64,000 bases of DNA, from positions 1 through 64,000 of the forward strand of contig JALHPV010000004.1 of NCBI GenBank assembly GCA_022842285.1, in the 5' to 3' direction. Below are positions 52,940 through 61,213 of the stretch, piece by piece (positions within the stretch are counted from its first letter, which is position 1; every line of letters starts with the position of its first letter). The position numbers were made by a program, and so were the translations under genes. The stretch is from Kofleriaceae bacterium (GTDB taxonomy: Bacteria > Myxococcota_A > Polyangia > Haliangiales > Haliangiaceae). The notes below the pieces were generated by a model. That model did not search any database, was not told where the DNA came from, and saw nothing but the letters and a program-made list of their open reading frames with translations.

Positions 52940-55900
52940 GTGCTCAACGCCCGAGGCGTCGGCGCGGCGATCACCCTAACATCGGTCTATCCGAAGAACC
53001 CTAGTGATAGTGCTCAACGCCCGAAGGCATCGGCGCGGCGGTCACTGGACATCGCGTCGCTGCCGAAGCTGCCGCCGCGCGTGTGCTCAACGCCCGAAGG
53101 CATCGGCGCGGCGATCACGTGTCGCTACCCGGTCGCCGTCCAGTACATGGACGGGTGCTCAACGCCCGAAGGCATCGGCGCGGCGATCACGTGAAAAGGT
53201 CAGGACCCCGGGCCTCTCGGCGCTGCGTGCTCAACGCCCGAAGGCATCGGCGCGGCGATCACACACGGACGCGAGCGACACCGCGATGCCGCCGTCGTGG
53301 GCCACGTGCTCAACGCCCGAAGGCATCGGCGCGGCGAGCACGACCATGAGTGCCCGTCGTGCGGCGAGTCGGTGTTCGAGTGCTCAACGCCCGAAGGCAT
53401 CGGCGCGGCGATCACGCGCTGGCGCTGATGGACGCGGAGGAGTGGTCGGACAAGTGCTCAACGCCCGAAGGCATCGGCGCGGCGATCACACGAGCGTCGA
53501 GACGACGGGCGATCAGGGCTACCGGTGCTCAACGCCCGAAGGCATCGGCGCGGCGATCACGCGACGGGTCAAGATCGACCTCGAAGAGCATCGAGTGCTC
53601 AACGCCCGAAGGCATCGGCGCGGCGATCACTCGAGCTCCCTGAGCCACGGCATCCGCGCCGGTGTTGTGCTCAACGCCCGAAGGCATCGGCGCGGCGATC
53701 ACCCCTGGCCTTCGCGGCCGCATCCCGCAGCGCATCGGCGTGCTCAACGCCCGAAGGCATCGGCGCGGCGATCACATTTCGCGAGTTGACCGCAGCCCGC
53801 CTTTCCCCAGTGCTCAACGCCCGAAGGCATCGGCGCGGCGATCACGCTCTGTCCTCGCGTGTGCGCTCACGGTCACCGTTGGTGCTCAACGCCCGAAGGC
53901 ATCGGCGCGGCGATCACGCGGCGAGCCGATCAATCGCCCTCGTGAGCGTCGGGTGCTCAACGCCCGAAGGCATCGGCGCGGCGATCACCTTCTCGGCGGG
54001 GACGAAGGATGTCTTCTGTTCCTTGTGCTCAACGCCCGAAGGCATCGGCGCGGCGATCACCGCGTGGGCGACGAGACGATCGAGACCGCATGGTCGGGGT
54101 GCTCAACGCCCGAAGGCATCGGCGCGGCGATCACTGCGAGCGGGCGAAGCCCGAGCCGCCATCTGCAGGGTGCTCAACGCCCGAAGGCATCGGCGCGGCG
54201 ATCACGCTTGCGTTCTGCGGGCTCGGGTGACGTGGGCTGCGTGTGCTCAACGCCCGAAGGCATCGGCGCGGCGATCACTGGCCGGCAGCGACGCCGAGCC
54301 GGACGAGAACGGGTGCTCAACGCCCGAAGGCATCGGCGCGGCGATCACCCGAGGACGTGGAGCATGCGGCTCGTGAAGAGCGTGTGCTCAACGCCCGAAG
54401 GCATCGGCGCGGCGATCACCTCGACACGGGCGCGCTGGCGACGGCGAACCGCTAGTGCTCAACGCCCGAAGGCATCGGCGCGGCGATCACCCTAGCTCGA
54501 CCCACTCTCTCTTCTTGTCGTCGTCGTGCTCAACGCCCGAAGGCATCGGCGCGGCGATCACCCTGCGTGGTCAGCAGCGCGTCGACATGTGCTCTTCCCA
54601 GTGCTCAACGCCCGAAGGCATCGGCGCGGCGATCACCTGGGCAAATCTCTGCGCCGCCTGGCCCGCGGCGCGTGTGGTGCTCAACGCCCGAAGGCATCGG
54701 CGCGGCGATCACCCTCGTGTGTACACCGGCAATTCCGCCGTCACGAGTGCTCAACGCCCGAAGGCATCGGCGCGGCGATCACGTCGGGCGCGTGCTGCGG
54801 CCGTCGCCGGGCAAGACGTGCTCAACGCCCGAAGGCATCGGCGCGGCGATCACATCGCGCTCCTAGTCGCGTGCGGGGCGCCCCAGCAGTGCTCAACGCC
54901 CGAAGGCATCGGCGCGGCGATCACCAGCTTCGACAGGGATGAGAGGCGTAGCGCCCTCGTGCTCAACGCCCGAAGGCATCGGCGCGGCGATCACACCGTA
55001 TGCCAGGAGCTCGTCGCGAGCATTTCTCCTGTGCTCAACGCCCGAAGGCATCGGCGCGGCGATCACCATGACTCCCCCGCTGCCAGCCGGCGCAGTTCCA
55101 TCGTGCTCAACGCCCGAAGGCATCGGCGCGGCGATCACGCGGGCTACCCGGGGTGACAGATGCCAAGCGTCAGCGTGCTCAACGCCCGAAGGCATCGGCG
55201 CGGCGATCACCCATACACCGACGGGGCGTAGTTGGTGTCAACATCGTGCTCAACGCCCGAAGGCATCGGCGCGGCGATCACCTGCGCGAACGATGGCGCG
55301 CCCGTTGTAGATCGCCGGTGCTCAACGCCCGAAGGCATCGGCGCGGCGATCACCCATCCCCGCGCGGGACCCGGCGGTCTACCGTGAGTGCTCAACGCCC
55401 GAAGGCATCGGCGCGGCGATCACACACGCATCGACAGCGTCACTGTCGAGCAGTTCCGCTGGTGCTCAACGCCCGAAGGCATCGGCGCGGCGATCACTCC
55501 GGCAGGGATTCGACGCGCATTTGTTGACGCAGTGCTCAACGCCCGAAGGCATCGGCGCGGCGATCACAGCTCGAGGCCGCCGAGGAGTTGCCGAACTACC
55601 TCGTGCTCAACGCCCGAAGGCATCGGCGCGGCGATCACTCACCCGCTGCACATGCCGCGCGCTTTCGACTCCCACGTGCTCAACGCCCGAAGGCATCGGC
55701 GCGGCGATCACTGGCCACCACTCGAGTTCGTCACGTCTTCGATACGTGCTCAACGCCCGAAGGCATCGGCGCGGCGATCACGTCGCAAACATGCTGGTTC
55801 TCCCGCGTGTGAAGCGGTGCTCAACGCCCGAAGGCATCGGCGCGGCGATCACAGCCGGCGGCGGCTTGGCGAGCCACCTGGCCGTGCTGTGCTCAACGCC

Positions 55901-57439
55901 CGAAGGCATCGGCGCGGCGATCACTAGACTAACTGTTCGCATGGCCCACCACATGCACGTGCTCAACGCCCGAAGGCATCGGCGCGGCGATCACACGCGG
56001 ACCGTCACCAGCCCGCTGTAGTTCGCCTGGTGCTCAACGCCCGAAGGCATCGGCGCGGCGATCACGTAGTCCGTGTCGAGCAACCCGCCGCCGTCGTTGA
56101 CGTGCTCAACGCCCGAAGGCATCGGCGCGGCGATCACAAGCTGTCGGCCGCCGCGCTCGGTGCGGGCCCAGGGTGCTCAACGCCCGAAGGCATCGGCGCG
56201 GCGATCACGCTCGCGGCGCAGCTGCTCGGTGTCGAGGTTCGCCGTGCTCAACGCCCGAAGGCATCGGCGCGGCGATCACGTTTCCAGCTCGCCACCTCGT
56301 ACAGGTTCGGGTCACGGTGCTCAACGCCCGAAGGCATCGGCGCGGCGATCACGCACCGGACGCCCCGACACCTTGTACTTCAGGCGCAGCACGTGCTCAA
56401 CGCCCGAAGGCATCGGCGCGGCGATCACTGAAGAACCAACCGAAGTGGCGCATCTTCGACTTCTGGTGCTCAACGCCCGAAGGCATCGGCGCGGCGATCA
56501 CCAAGTCAGCGGGGCGTGGGAGACTCGCGACAGGAGTGCTCAACGCCCGAAGGCATCGGCGCGGCGATCACGCAAGCCTCGCGGCAAGTCGATGATGAAC
56601 ATCCTCTGGTGCTCAACGCCCGAAGGCATCGGCGCGGCGATCACCGGATGAAGATGAGGCACGCGTCGGCGTACTCCGCGTGCTCAACGCCCGAAGGCAT
56701 CGGCGCGGCGATCACTCGCCCAGGGCCGCGCGGGTTCCGCGCGCGCTCGGTGCTCAACGCCCGAAGGCATCGGCGCGGCGATCACTCGGAAATCCTGCCA
56801 ACGAAAATGCCAAAACACGGCGTGCTCAACGCCCGAAGGCATCGGCGCGGCGATCACGCACGTAAATCGACCCCTCGCGAAAACGCCGCGAATCTGTGCT
56901 CAACGCCCGAAGGCATCGGCGCGGCGATCACTGCGCTCCTCGGCAAGCTGGGGGGACGCGTCCGACAAGTGCTCAACGCCCGAAGGCATCGGCGCGGCGA
57001 TCACCCGGCGGAGACGTCGAGCGCGCGCCGGACGGTACCGTGCTCAACGCCCGAAGGCATCGGCGCGGCGATCACGAGCCCGAAGTGCCAGTGGACGAGG
57101 CCGTAGCGGACGTGCTCAACGCCCGAAGGCATCGGCGCGGCGATCACGAGATCAGCGCGGGCTTACAGACGCCGTCCTTGCAGCCGTGCTCAACGCCCGA
57201 AGGCATCGGCGCGGCGATCACCTAAGAAGCGCCTCGAAGAGCACATGGCAGCGAAGCGGTGCTCAACGCCCGAAGGCATCGGCGCGGCGATCACGACCGA
57301 AATCGAGGGCTTTCTGCTCGGGATTCGCGGTGTGCTCAACGCCCGAAGGCATCGGCGCGGCGATCACCTTCTCGGGCTGGCTCGACGGGGGACGCAGCGA
57401 CGGGTGCTCAACGCCCGAAGGCATCGGCGCGGCGATCAC
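52940..57439 (-). CRISPR. CRISPR array: 63 repeats of 36 bp, 62 spacers of 34-43 bp
   Basis: On the plus strand each repeat begins GTGCTCAACG and ends GCGGCGATCAC; 60 of the 63 are identical by eye. The exceptions are the first (52940-52974, 35 bp, degenerate), the second (53010-53045, ends GGTCAC) and the sixth (53306-53341, ends GAGCAC), all near the left end. Degenerate repeats at the left, plus a half-repeat before it, show that the leader is at the right, next to cas2. The array is therefore transcribed on the minus strand, like the cas genes. In that sense the repeat contains ATGCC-TTCG-GGCGT, a 5-bp stem with a UUCG loop, followed by TGAGCAC, which suits a Cas6/Cas5-type cut leaving a 7-8 base 5' handle. 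One spacer (R5 to R6) is 43 bases. Confidence 0.98.
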
Positions 57440-57584
57440 AGCCTCGACCTCAAACATCTAGAATCGCATACCTTTTTGGGGTGCTCGACCTGTACGTCCA
57501 TCATCGTACTCCTGTCCTAGGCCAGCGCTCACGAGGACGGTCCACAAGCTGTTGTTCCGGCGTCACTTTCAGTCATACATGGAC
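57440..57584 (-). promoter_or_regulatory. CRISPR leader between cas2 and the array
   Basis: The 145 bases between the last repeat (57439) and the end of cas2 (57585) hold no coding frame and are richer in A+T than the flanks (for example CCTTTTTGGGG and CATACCTTTTTG at 57470-57482). In array orientation this region is immediately upstream of the first (leader-proximal) repeat, as expected of a leader that drives array transcription and guides integration. No clean -35/-10 could be fixed by eye. Confidence 0.6.
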
Positions 57585-57989
57585 CTATTCGGTTGTCACA
57601 TCGGTGTGTTCATCAGGAACTCCGGGCGCTTCGGCGCATTCGTCCTGGTCTACCGCCTCAACATCCGCCGGTGCATGACTGGCACGAGGGGGTGACCCGA
57701 TGACACGGAAGGTCGCAGGCTGTTCCTGCCAACCTTCCACATGATTCCTCGATATCACATTCCTCGCGCAGCTCGGGCAGAGATCCACGATCAACAGCGC
57801 GTCGTCCGGGGCCATGACCTGGGCCAGCTCCCAGCGGAGCTGCTCGACCTCGAGGTTGTCGAGGCGACACCGGAACACCGAGTACTGGACGCGTCGACCG
57901 CGTCCACGGGCGATCTTGTAGACCTTACGCCAGCGGGCCGGCTCGCGGATGTCGTAGCAAACCAGCCGCCAGCGCTTATCAACCGCCAT
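57585..57989 (-). CDS. cas2: CRISPR-associated endonuclease Cas2, with C-terminal extension
   Basis: 134 residues from ATG 57989, which shares one base with the stop of cas4-cas1 (TGATG); longer starts inside cas1 are rejected. The Cas2 fold begins RWRLVCYDIREPARWRKVYKIARGRGRRVQYSVF (quoted only in part): the first strand carries Asp10-type acidic residue in CYDI, and VQYSVFRC is the second conserved strand. ALLIVDLCPSC follows. Cas2 is usually 85-100 residues; here the last ~40 (GSPPRASHAPADVEAVDQDEC...) form an acidic Pro/Glu/Asp-rich tail with no clear family. Cas2 dimerises with Cas1 for spacer integration. Its stop is 145 bases before the array. Confidence 0.93.
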   Translation of the reverse strand: MAVDKRWRLVCYDIREPARWRKVYKIARGRGRRVQYSVFRCRLDNLEVEQLRWELAQVMAPDDALLIVDLCPSCARNVISRNHVEGWQEQPATFRVIGSPPRASHAPADVEAVDQDECAEAPGVPDEHTDVTTE

Positions 57990-59413
57990 CAGCGCAACCG
58001 CAGCCGCGCGAAGAGCCCGCCCTCGTTCATCCACTCCTTCTCGAGCAACCGCACCTCGAGCTCGATGAGCCGAGCGTAGCTCAGCGAGTAGCCGAGTACG
58101 TTGTGGCGCCACACGTCTGCTTTGCGACGCTCGAGCACCTCGATGACCTTTCTTCTGCCGTCCTCGCCAAGCAGGACGCGCCCCGGCAATTCATCGAAGT
58201 CCGCTTGCGGATCGAACGTACGCCGGTTCAGCGCTGCCACGACGGCCATATCGACGACCGGCACGCGAAACAGCTCCATGAGGTCGAGCGCCAGCGTGTG
58301 CGCCGATGATCGTGGCCGGTGGTAGAAGCCGAACCCCGGGTGCAGGCCCACCGCGATCACGGCTTGCAGCACCTCCCGGTACAGCATGCCGTACGCGTAG
58401 CTCAGGATCGCGTTCACCCGGTCGCGCGGAGGCTGCCGGCTCCGTCCGAGGAACTGGAACGCTGGGTCAAGATCGTCCACGAGAAGGTATGGGAGCGCCG
58501 CGAAGTACGCGGCCGCTCCTGTGCCTTCGTGCCCGAGCAGCGTCGCAGAGGAGTCCGCGTGAGCAGCCCGCCGCAGCGCGTTGCGCATCTGCTCGGTTGC
58601 GCGCTCTAGCTCTTCAGCCCGCCCTCCGTCGCCTCGGGTTGCACGCAGCACGAAGCGCAACTGCGCCTCGAGCTTCGCGACCACGAGTCGGCGTGCGAGT
58701 CCAAGCGCGAACTCGGGTGCATCCAGGGCACGGAACTGCCGGATGTGACGCTGTGCGGTTGCAGCCGCAGGAGCGAGTGAGCCGATCAGCTCGCCGCCAA
58801 AGCTGGTCCAGTGCACGCCGATCTCCCGCGACGCGCAGAATCTCAACGCCTGTGTGGTGATCTGCGCGTACCCATGCAGCACCACCTGCCCTACTTCAAC
58901 GATGGGTAGCCGGATGTCGGGGTTCTCCCGGCCCTTGACGAGGAGCTGGTCGCCCGACCTCCCCACCTGTGCCCCGTTCTCCATGACGTGCAACGTCTGG
59001 CCGCGCGCATGCTCCGGCAGCAGCCGCAACGGTGGTAGCTCGTCTGTCTCCGGGTCGAACCGCGCTTCCTCTGGCAGGCATACTGGCGCGAGGGAACAAC
59101 GAGGGCAGAGCCGATCGTTTGACGTCACGGGCGGCCGCTCGATAGCCTCTCGAAGTTGGCGTCCGCGCTCGATCACCGTCCGCACCGCTGCTCGGAGCTC
59201 GTCATCCACCGGCACGCGAACGGTGATGGAGTCAGCGTGGTACCGGACTCGCCCTTCGGGCACCTGGCGACCGTGGGCCTCTTCGATCAACATGGCGTAC
59301 GCAGCGACCTGGATCCGGTCTGTCTGCCAGGCCTCGCGCGCTCCCGCGACCCCGGCCGAGCGGCCGCGCTTGTGCTCGTACGGGATCAGCGCACCGCTGC
59401 GGAGTCGAAGCAC
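57989..59413 (-). CDS. cas1: Cas1 integrase with the C-terminal part of Cas4 (downstream part of interrupted cas4-cas1 fusion)
   Basis: 474 residues if translation restarts at GTG 59413. The first ~115 residues are the rear part of Cas4: YEHKRG (the RecB EhK motif), QVAAY (QhxxY), and three Fe-S cysteines in LCPRCSLAPVC. The rest is Cas1: the Glu region LLGHEGTGAAAYF, His in GLHPGFGFYHR, and the acidic pair in LALDLMELFR, all of which fit the Cas1 metal-binding triad. The full fusion normally starts at GTG 59626, right after the cas5 stop, but an in-frame TGA at 59456-59458 splits it. Without that stop the protein would be ~545 residues. A G-rich stretch (CGGGGGG) lies 9 bases before GTG 59413, a possible restart site. 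Cas1 could then still function, with Cas4 defective. Confidence 0.85.
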   Translation of the reverse strand: MLRLRSGALIPYEHKRGRSAGVAGAREAWQTDRIQVAAYAMLIEEAHGRQVPEGRVRYHADSITVRVPVDDELRAAVRTVIERGRQLREAIERPPVTSNDRLCPRCSLAPVCLPEEARFDPETDELPPLRLLPEHARGQTLHVMENGAQVGRSGDQLLVKGRENPDIRLPIVEVGQVVLHGYAQITTQALRFCASREIGVHWTSFGGELIGSLAPAAATAQRHIRQFRALDAPEFALGLARRLVVAKLEAQLRFVLRATRGDGGRAEELERATEQMRNALRRAAHADSSATLLGHEGTGAAAYFAALPYLLVDDLDPAFQFLGRSRQPPRDRVNAILSYAYGMLYREVLQAVIAVGLHPGFGFYHRPRSSAHTLALDLMELFRVPVVDMAVVAALNRRTFDPQADFDELPGRVLLGEDGRRKVIEVLERRKADVWRHNVLGYSLSYARLIELEVRLLEKEWMNEGGLFARLRLR

Positions 59414-59455
59414 GTCAGCCGCCCCCCGAATACCGAGCGACTCGCTTTCGAACGT

Positions 59456-59626
59456 TCAGCGCTCCACGGACTCGCCGTCTTCCTGCGCCAGCTCGACGTG
59501 GAGACGTCGACCCGCAAAGACCGCGGCGTCAGCCAACCGGATCCGCTCGACTTCCTCGAGAAAGAACAACCGCTCGCAGTAAACCAGCGCATGAAGCGAC
59601 GCCACGCTCAGCAGCGGCGCGTCCAC
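59456..59626 (-). pseudogene. 5' part of cas4, ended by an in-frame TGA
   Basis: This frame starts at GTG 59626 directly after the cas5 TGA and reads 56 residues: [19 protein letters not shown] carries the first Fe-S cysteine (Cys17), then [10 protein letters not shown] the Cas4 His (His43). At codon 57 there is TGA (59456-59458) followed by TFESESLGIRG and Asp71, which continue the Cas4 sequence in the same frame. Both halves match the M. xanthus-type Cas4 region that I recall, so a base substitution, not a frameshift, best explains the break. It could also be a sequencing error. If real, the first cysteine and His needed for the Fe-S cluster and nuclease are separated from the rest. Confidence 0.8.
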
Positions 59627-60322
59627 TCAGGACACCGCCCGTTGCGGGCCCACCTTGACCCATGCGTCATGGCTCACGATCCCGAGCTGTCTCGGCGCGA
59701 ACAGAGGCGACTCGGTTCGGCTCGCGTCGCCGCGATCGATATTCGTCGTGAGCCTGGTCGTCTCTTGAACTGGATCGTGGCCCGTGACAGGCGCGTACCA
59801 GCGCGCCTGCACGTCATCGGGAGCGATCTCGATGGCATCGAACAGGAACTGATTGTCCCCGGCGAACGGAAGACCATAACGCGGCGTCTCGAGGCGCCCG
59901 GCGAGCCCTTCTGCCACACGCCGAATGACGCCCCCCTCCCCTCGCGCCGCGACCACGCATTCGACGTCGACGAGAACCTCTCGCCGGACGGGCGCGATCC
60001 AGTACTTGTTGCCGTGCGTACGCGCCTTGAACGCGTCCCCCGAGTTTCCGACCGGGTAGCTATGCAGCTGCTGGTAGAGCGTGGCCCGTTGCCCCGGCGA
60101 GATCAGGCCCACCGCGATCTCGAGGCTGGGCGCGTCGCTCCGGATCGGCGTCACCGGCTCCAACAACGAGCCCCGCGACTCGATCGCGGCAAGGTTGAGC
60201 ACGAGTCCCCACGCCGCCGAGTGCGGGATCACGGGGAACGTGCCGCGATAGACTCCTGCCTGCATCCAGCGCCAGGCGGCGAACGGCGCGGACAGGCGCA
60301 ACGTCACCGTTGCCAAGGTCAT
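59627..60322 (-). CDS. cas5: CRISPR-associated protein Cas5 (DevS/Cmx5 type)
   Basis: 231 residues. The N-terminus LRLSAPFAAWRWMQAGVYRGTFPVIPHSAAWGLV (in part) fits the RAMP-fold start of DevS/Cas5 proteins, and YRGTFPVIPHSA is typical of the M. xanthus type. ATG 60322 overlaps the cas7 stop by 4 bases (ATGA). Its TGA (59629-59627) is followed immediately by the GTG of cas4-cas1. Cas5 binds the 5' handle of the crRNA in the Cascade complex, and in some subtypes it also cleaves pre-crRNA. Since no cas6 is visible here, that possibility matters. Confidence 0.9.
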   Translation of the reverse strand: MTLATVTLRLSAPFAAWRWMQAGVYRGTFPVIPHSAAWGLVLNLAAIESRGSLLEPVTPIRSDAPSLEIAVGLISPGQRATLYQQLHSYPVGNSGDAFKARTHGNKYWIAPVRREVLVDVECVVAARGEGGVIRRVAEGLAGRLETPRYGLPFAGDNQFLFDAIEIAPDDVQARWYAPVTGHDPVQETTRLTTNIDRGDASRTESPLFAPRQLGIVSHDAWVKVGPQRAVS

Positions 60323-61197
60323 GCGTCGAGCCCGTCGTGCGCCAGCGTGCGAAGCGCCTCCTGAGGGTTGTCGAAGAACCGGACGCCCTCCTGGAGCAAA
60401 CGCTCTTTTTCCGCTCCAGCGAGCTCGCGCGCCAGCGCACCGGCGACCACGAACTCCTGGCCCGGCAGATCACCCTTCTTGATCCGAGCGAGCTCGGCGA
60501 ACCCTCCGTGGCGATCGAAGCCATAGCTGTCGAACCCACCGACCAGCGCCGGGGTGAGTCGCGCAACCAGGGAGCGCGGCGCCATCTCGAAGTAGCTCCG
60601 CGCGTGCCCTCCAGCAACGTTCGAGAGCTCGCCGATGGCGGAGAGAAGCGCCTTAGCCCACGGCTTCTTCGCCTTGCAGTCCTCGAAGCTGAGGGCGAAG
60701 GGATACTGGTAGGCAGTGTGCGAGACCTCGCGATGCAGAAGCGCGGAGGACGTCGAGTTCTTCCAGGGGCTATCGCCCGCGTTGAGCGGAGACTGGTGGA
60801 AGGTCGCGTCGAACCGGTATGGGTGAAGCGCGACCGCCATGTTCATGCGAAGCACGCTGTCGCGCTTCGCCGGACGCTTGAAGTTCCTCATCTCCTTGTT
60901 GTCGGCGACGAGATAGCCGAACAGGAAGTCATCGGCATACTTGTCTGCATCGGGATACTCCTTGAACTCGACGGCTAGCTGGTCTTCATTGAGCAGCCTC
61001 CGACGATTCATCGGCTGTTCGCGTAACGCGAGGATCTCTCGGAGAGCGTTGCGCATCGCTTCGGGACTCACGACGGCGTACTCGTGGTCGCCCTTCGTGA
61101 TCTTCTGGATCACGGTGCGATTCTCCTCACTCTCACCGCGATAGTTGCTGCTCGGGGCTGCGTTCGTCAGGATGCTACAGAACAGGTTCTTCAACAT
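60319..61197 (-). CDS. cas7: CRISPR-associated protein Cas7 (DevR/Cst2 type)
   Basis: 292 residues. The hallmark DevR start is LTNAAPSSNYRGESEENRT, followed by EYAVVSPEAMRNALREIL, the pattern of this RAMP-fold backbone subunit that polymerises along the crRNA spacer. Later parts include DDFLFGYLVAD and ARSYFEMAPRSLVARLTP. AAGGAG lies 7-8 bases before ATG 61197, a strong ribosome-binding site, which suits the high copy number of Cas7 in Cascade. It follows cas8 by 16 bases and overlaps cas5 by 4. In M. xanthus the equivalent devR is also needed for sporulation; whether that applies here cannot be seen. Confidence 0.92.
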   Translation of the reverse strand: MLKNLFCSILTNAAPSSNYRGESEENRTVIQKITKGDHEYAVVSPEAMRNALREILALREQPMNRRRLLNEDQLAVEFKEYPDADKYADDFLFGYLVADNKEMRNFKRPAKRDSVLRMNMAVALHPYRFDATFHQSPLNAGDSPWKNSTSSALLHREVSHTAYQYPFALSFEDCKAKKPWAKALLSAIGELSNVAGGHARSYFEMAPRSLVARLTPALVGGFDSYGFDRHGGFAELARIKKGDLPGQEFVVAGALARELAGAEKERLLQEGVRFFDNPQEALRTLAHDGLDA

Positions 61198-61213
61198 GGA
61201 GTCTCCTTGTCGG

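Noticed and set aside
55211-55245. Spacer whose reverse translation ends DTNYAPS, similar to the tail STNYAPLGA of the peptide at 51488
   Set aside because: The match is about ten residues and the DNA match is only ~13 bases in a GC-rich window; chance is the simpler explanation.
52940-57520. Dozens of long overlapping open frames across the array, for example 53525-54376 and 55388-55927
   Set aside because: They are translations of the 36-bp repeat, which has no stop in several frames and gives the same 12-residue block each time; they are not genes.
57990-58112. Longer Cas2 start at 58112
   Set aside because: It lies inside the cas1 coding sequence and adds 41 residues without similarity; ATG 57989 coupled to the cas1 stop is the standard arrangement.
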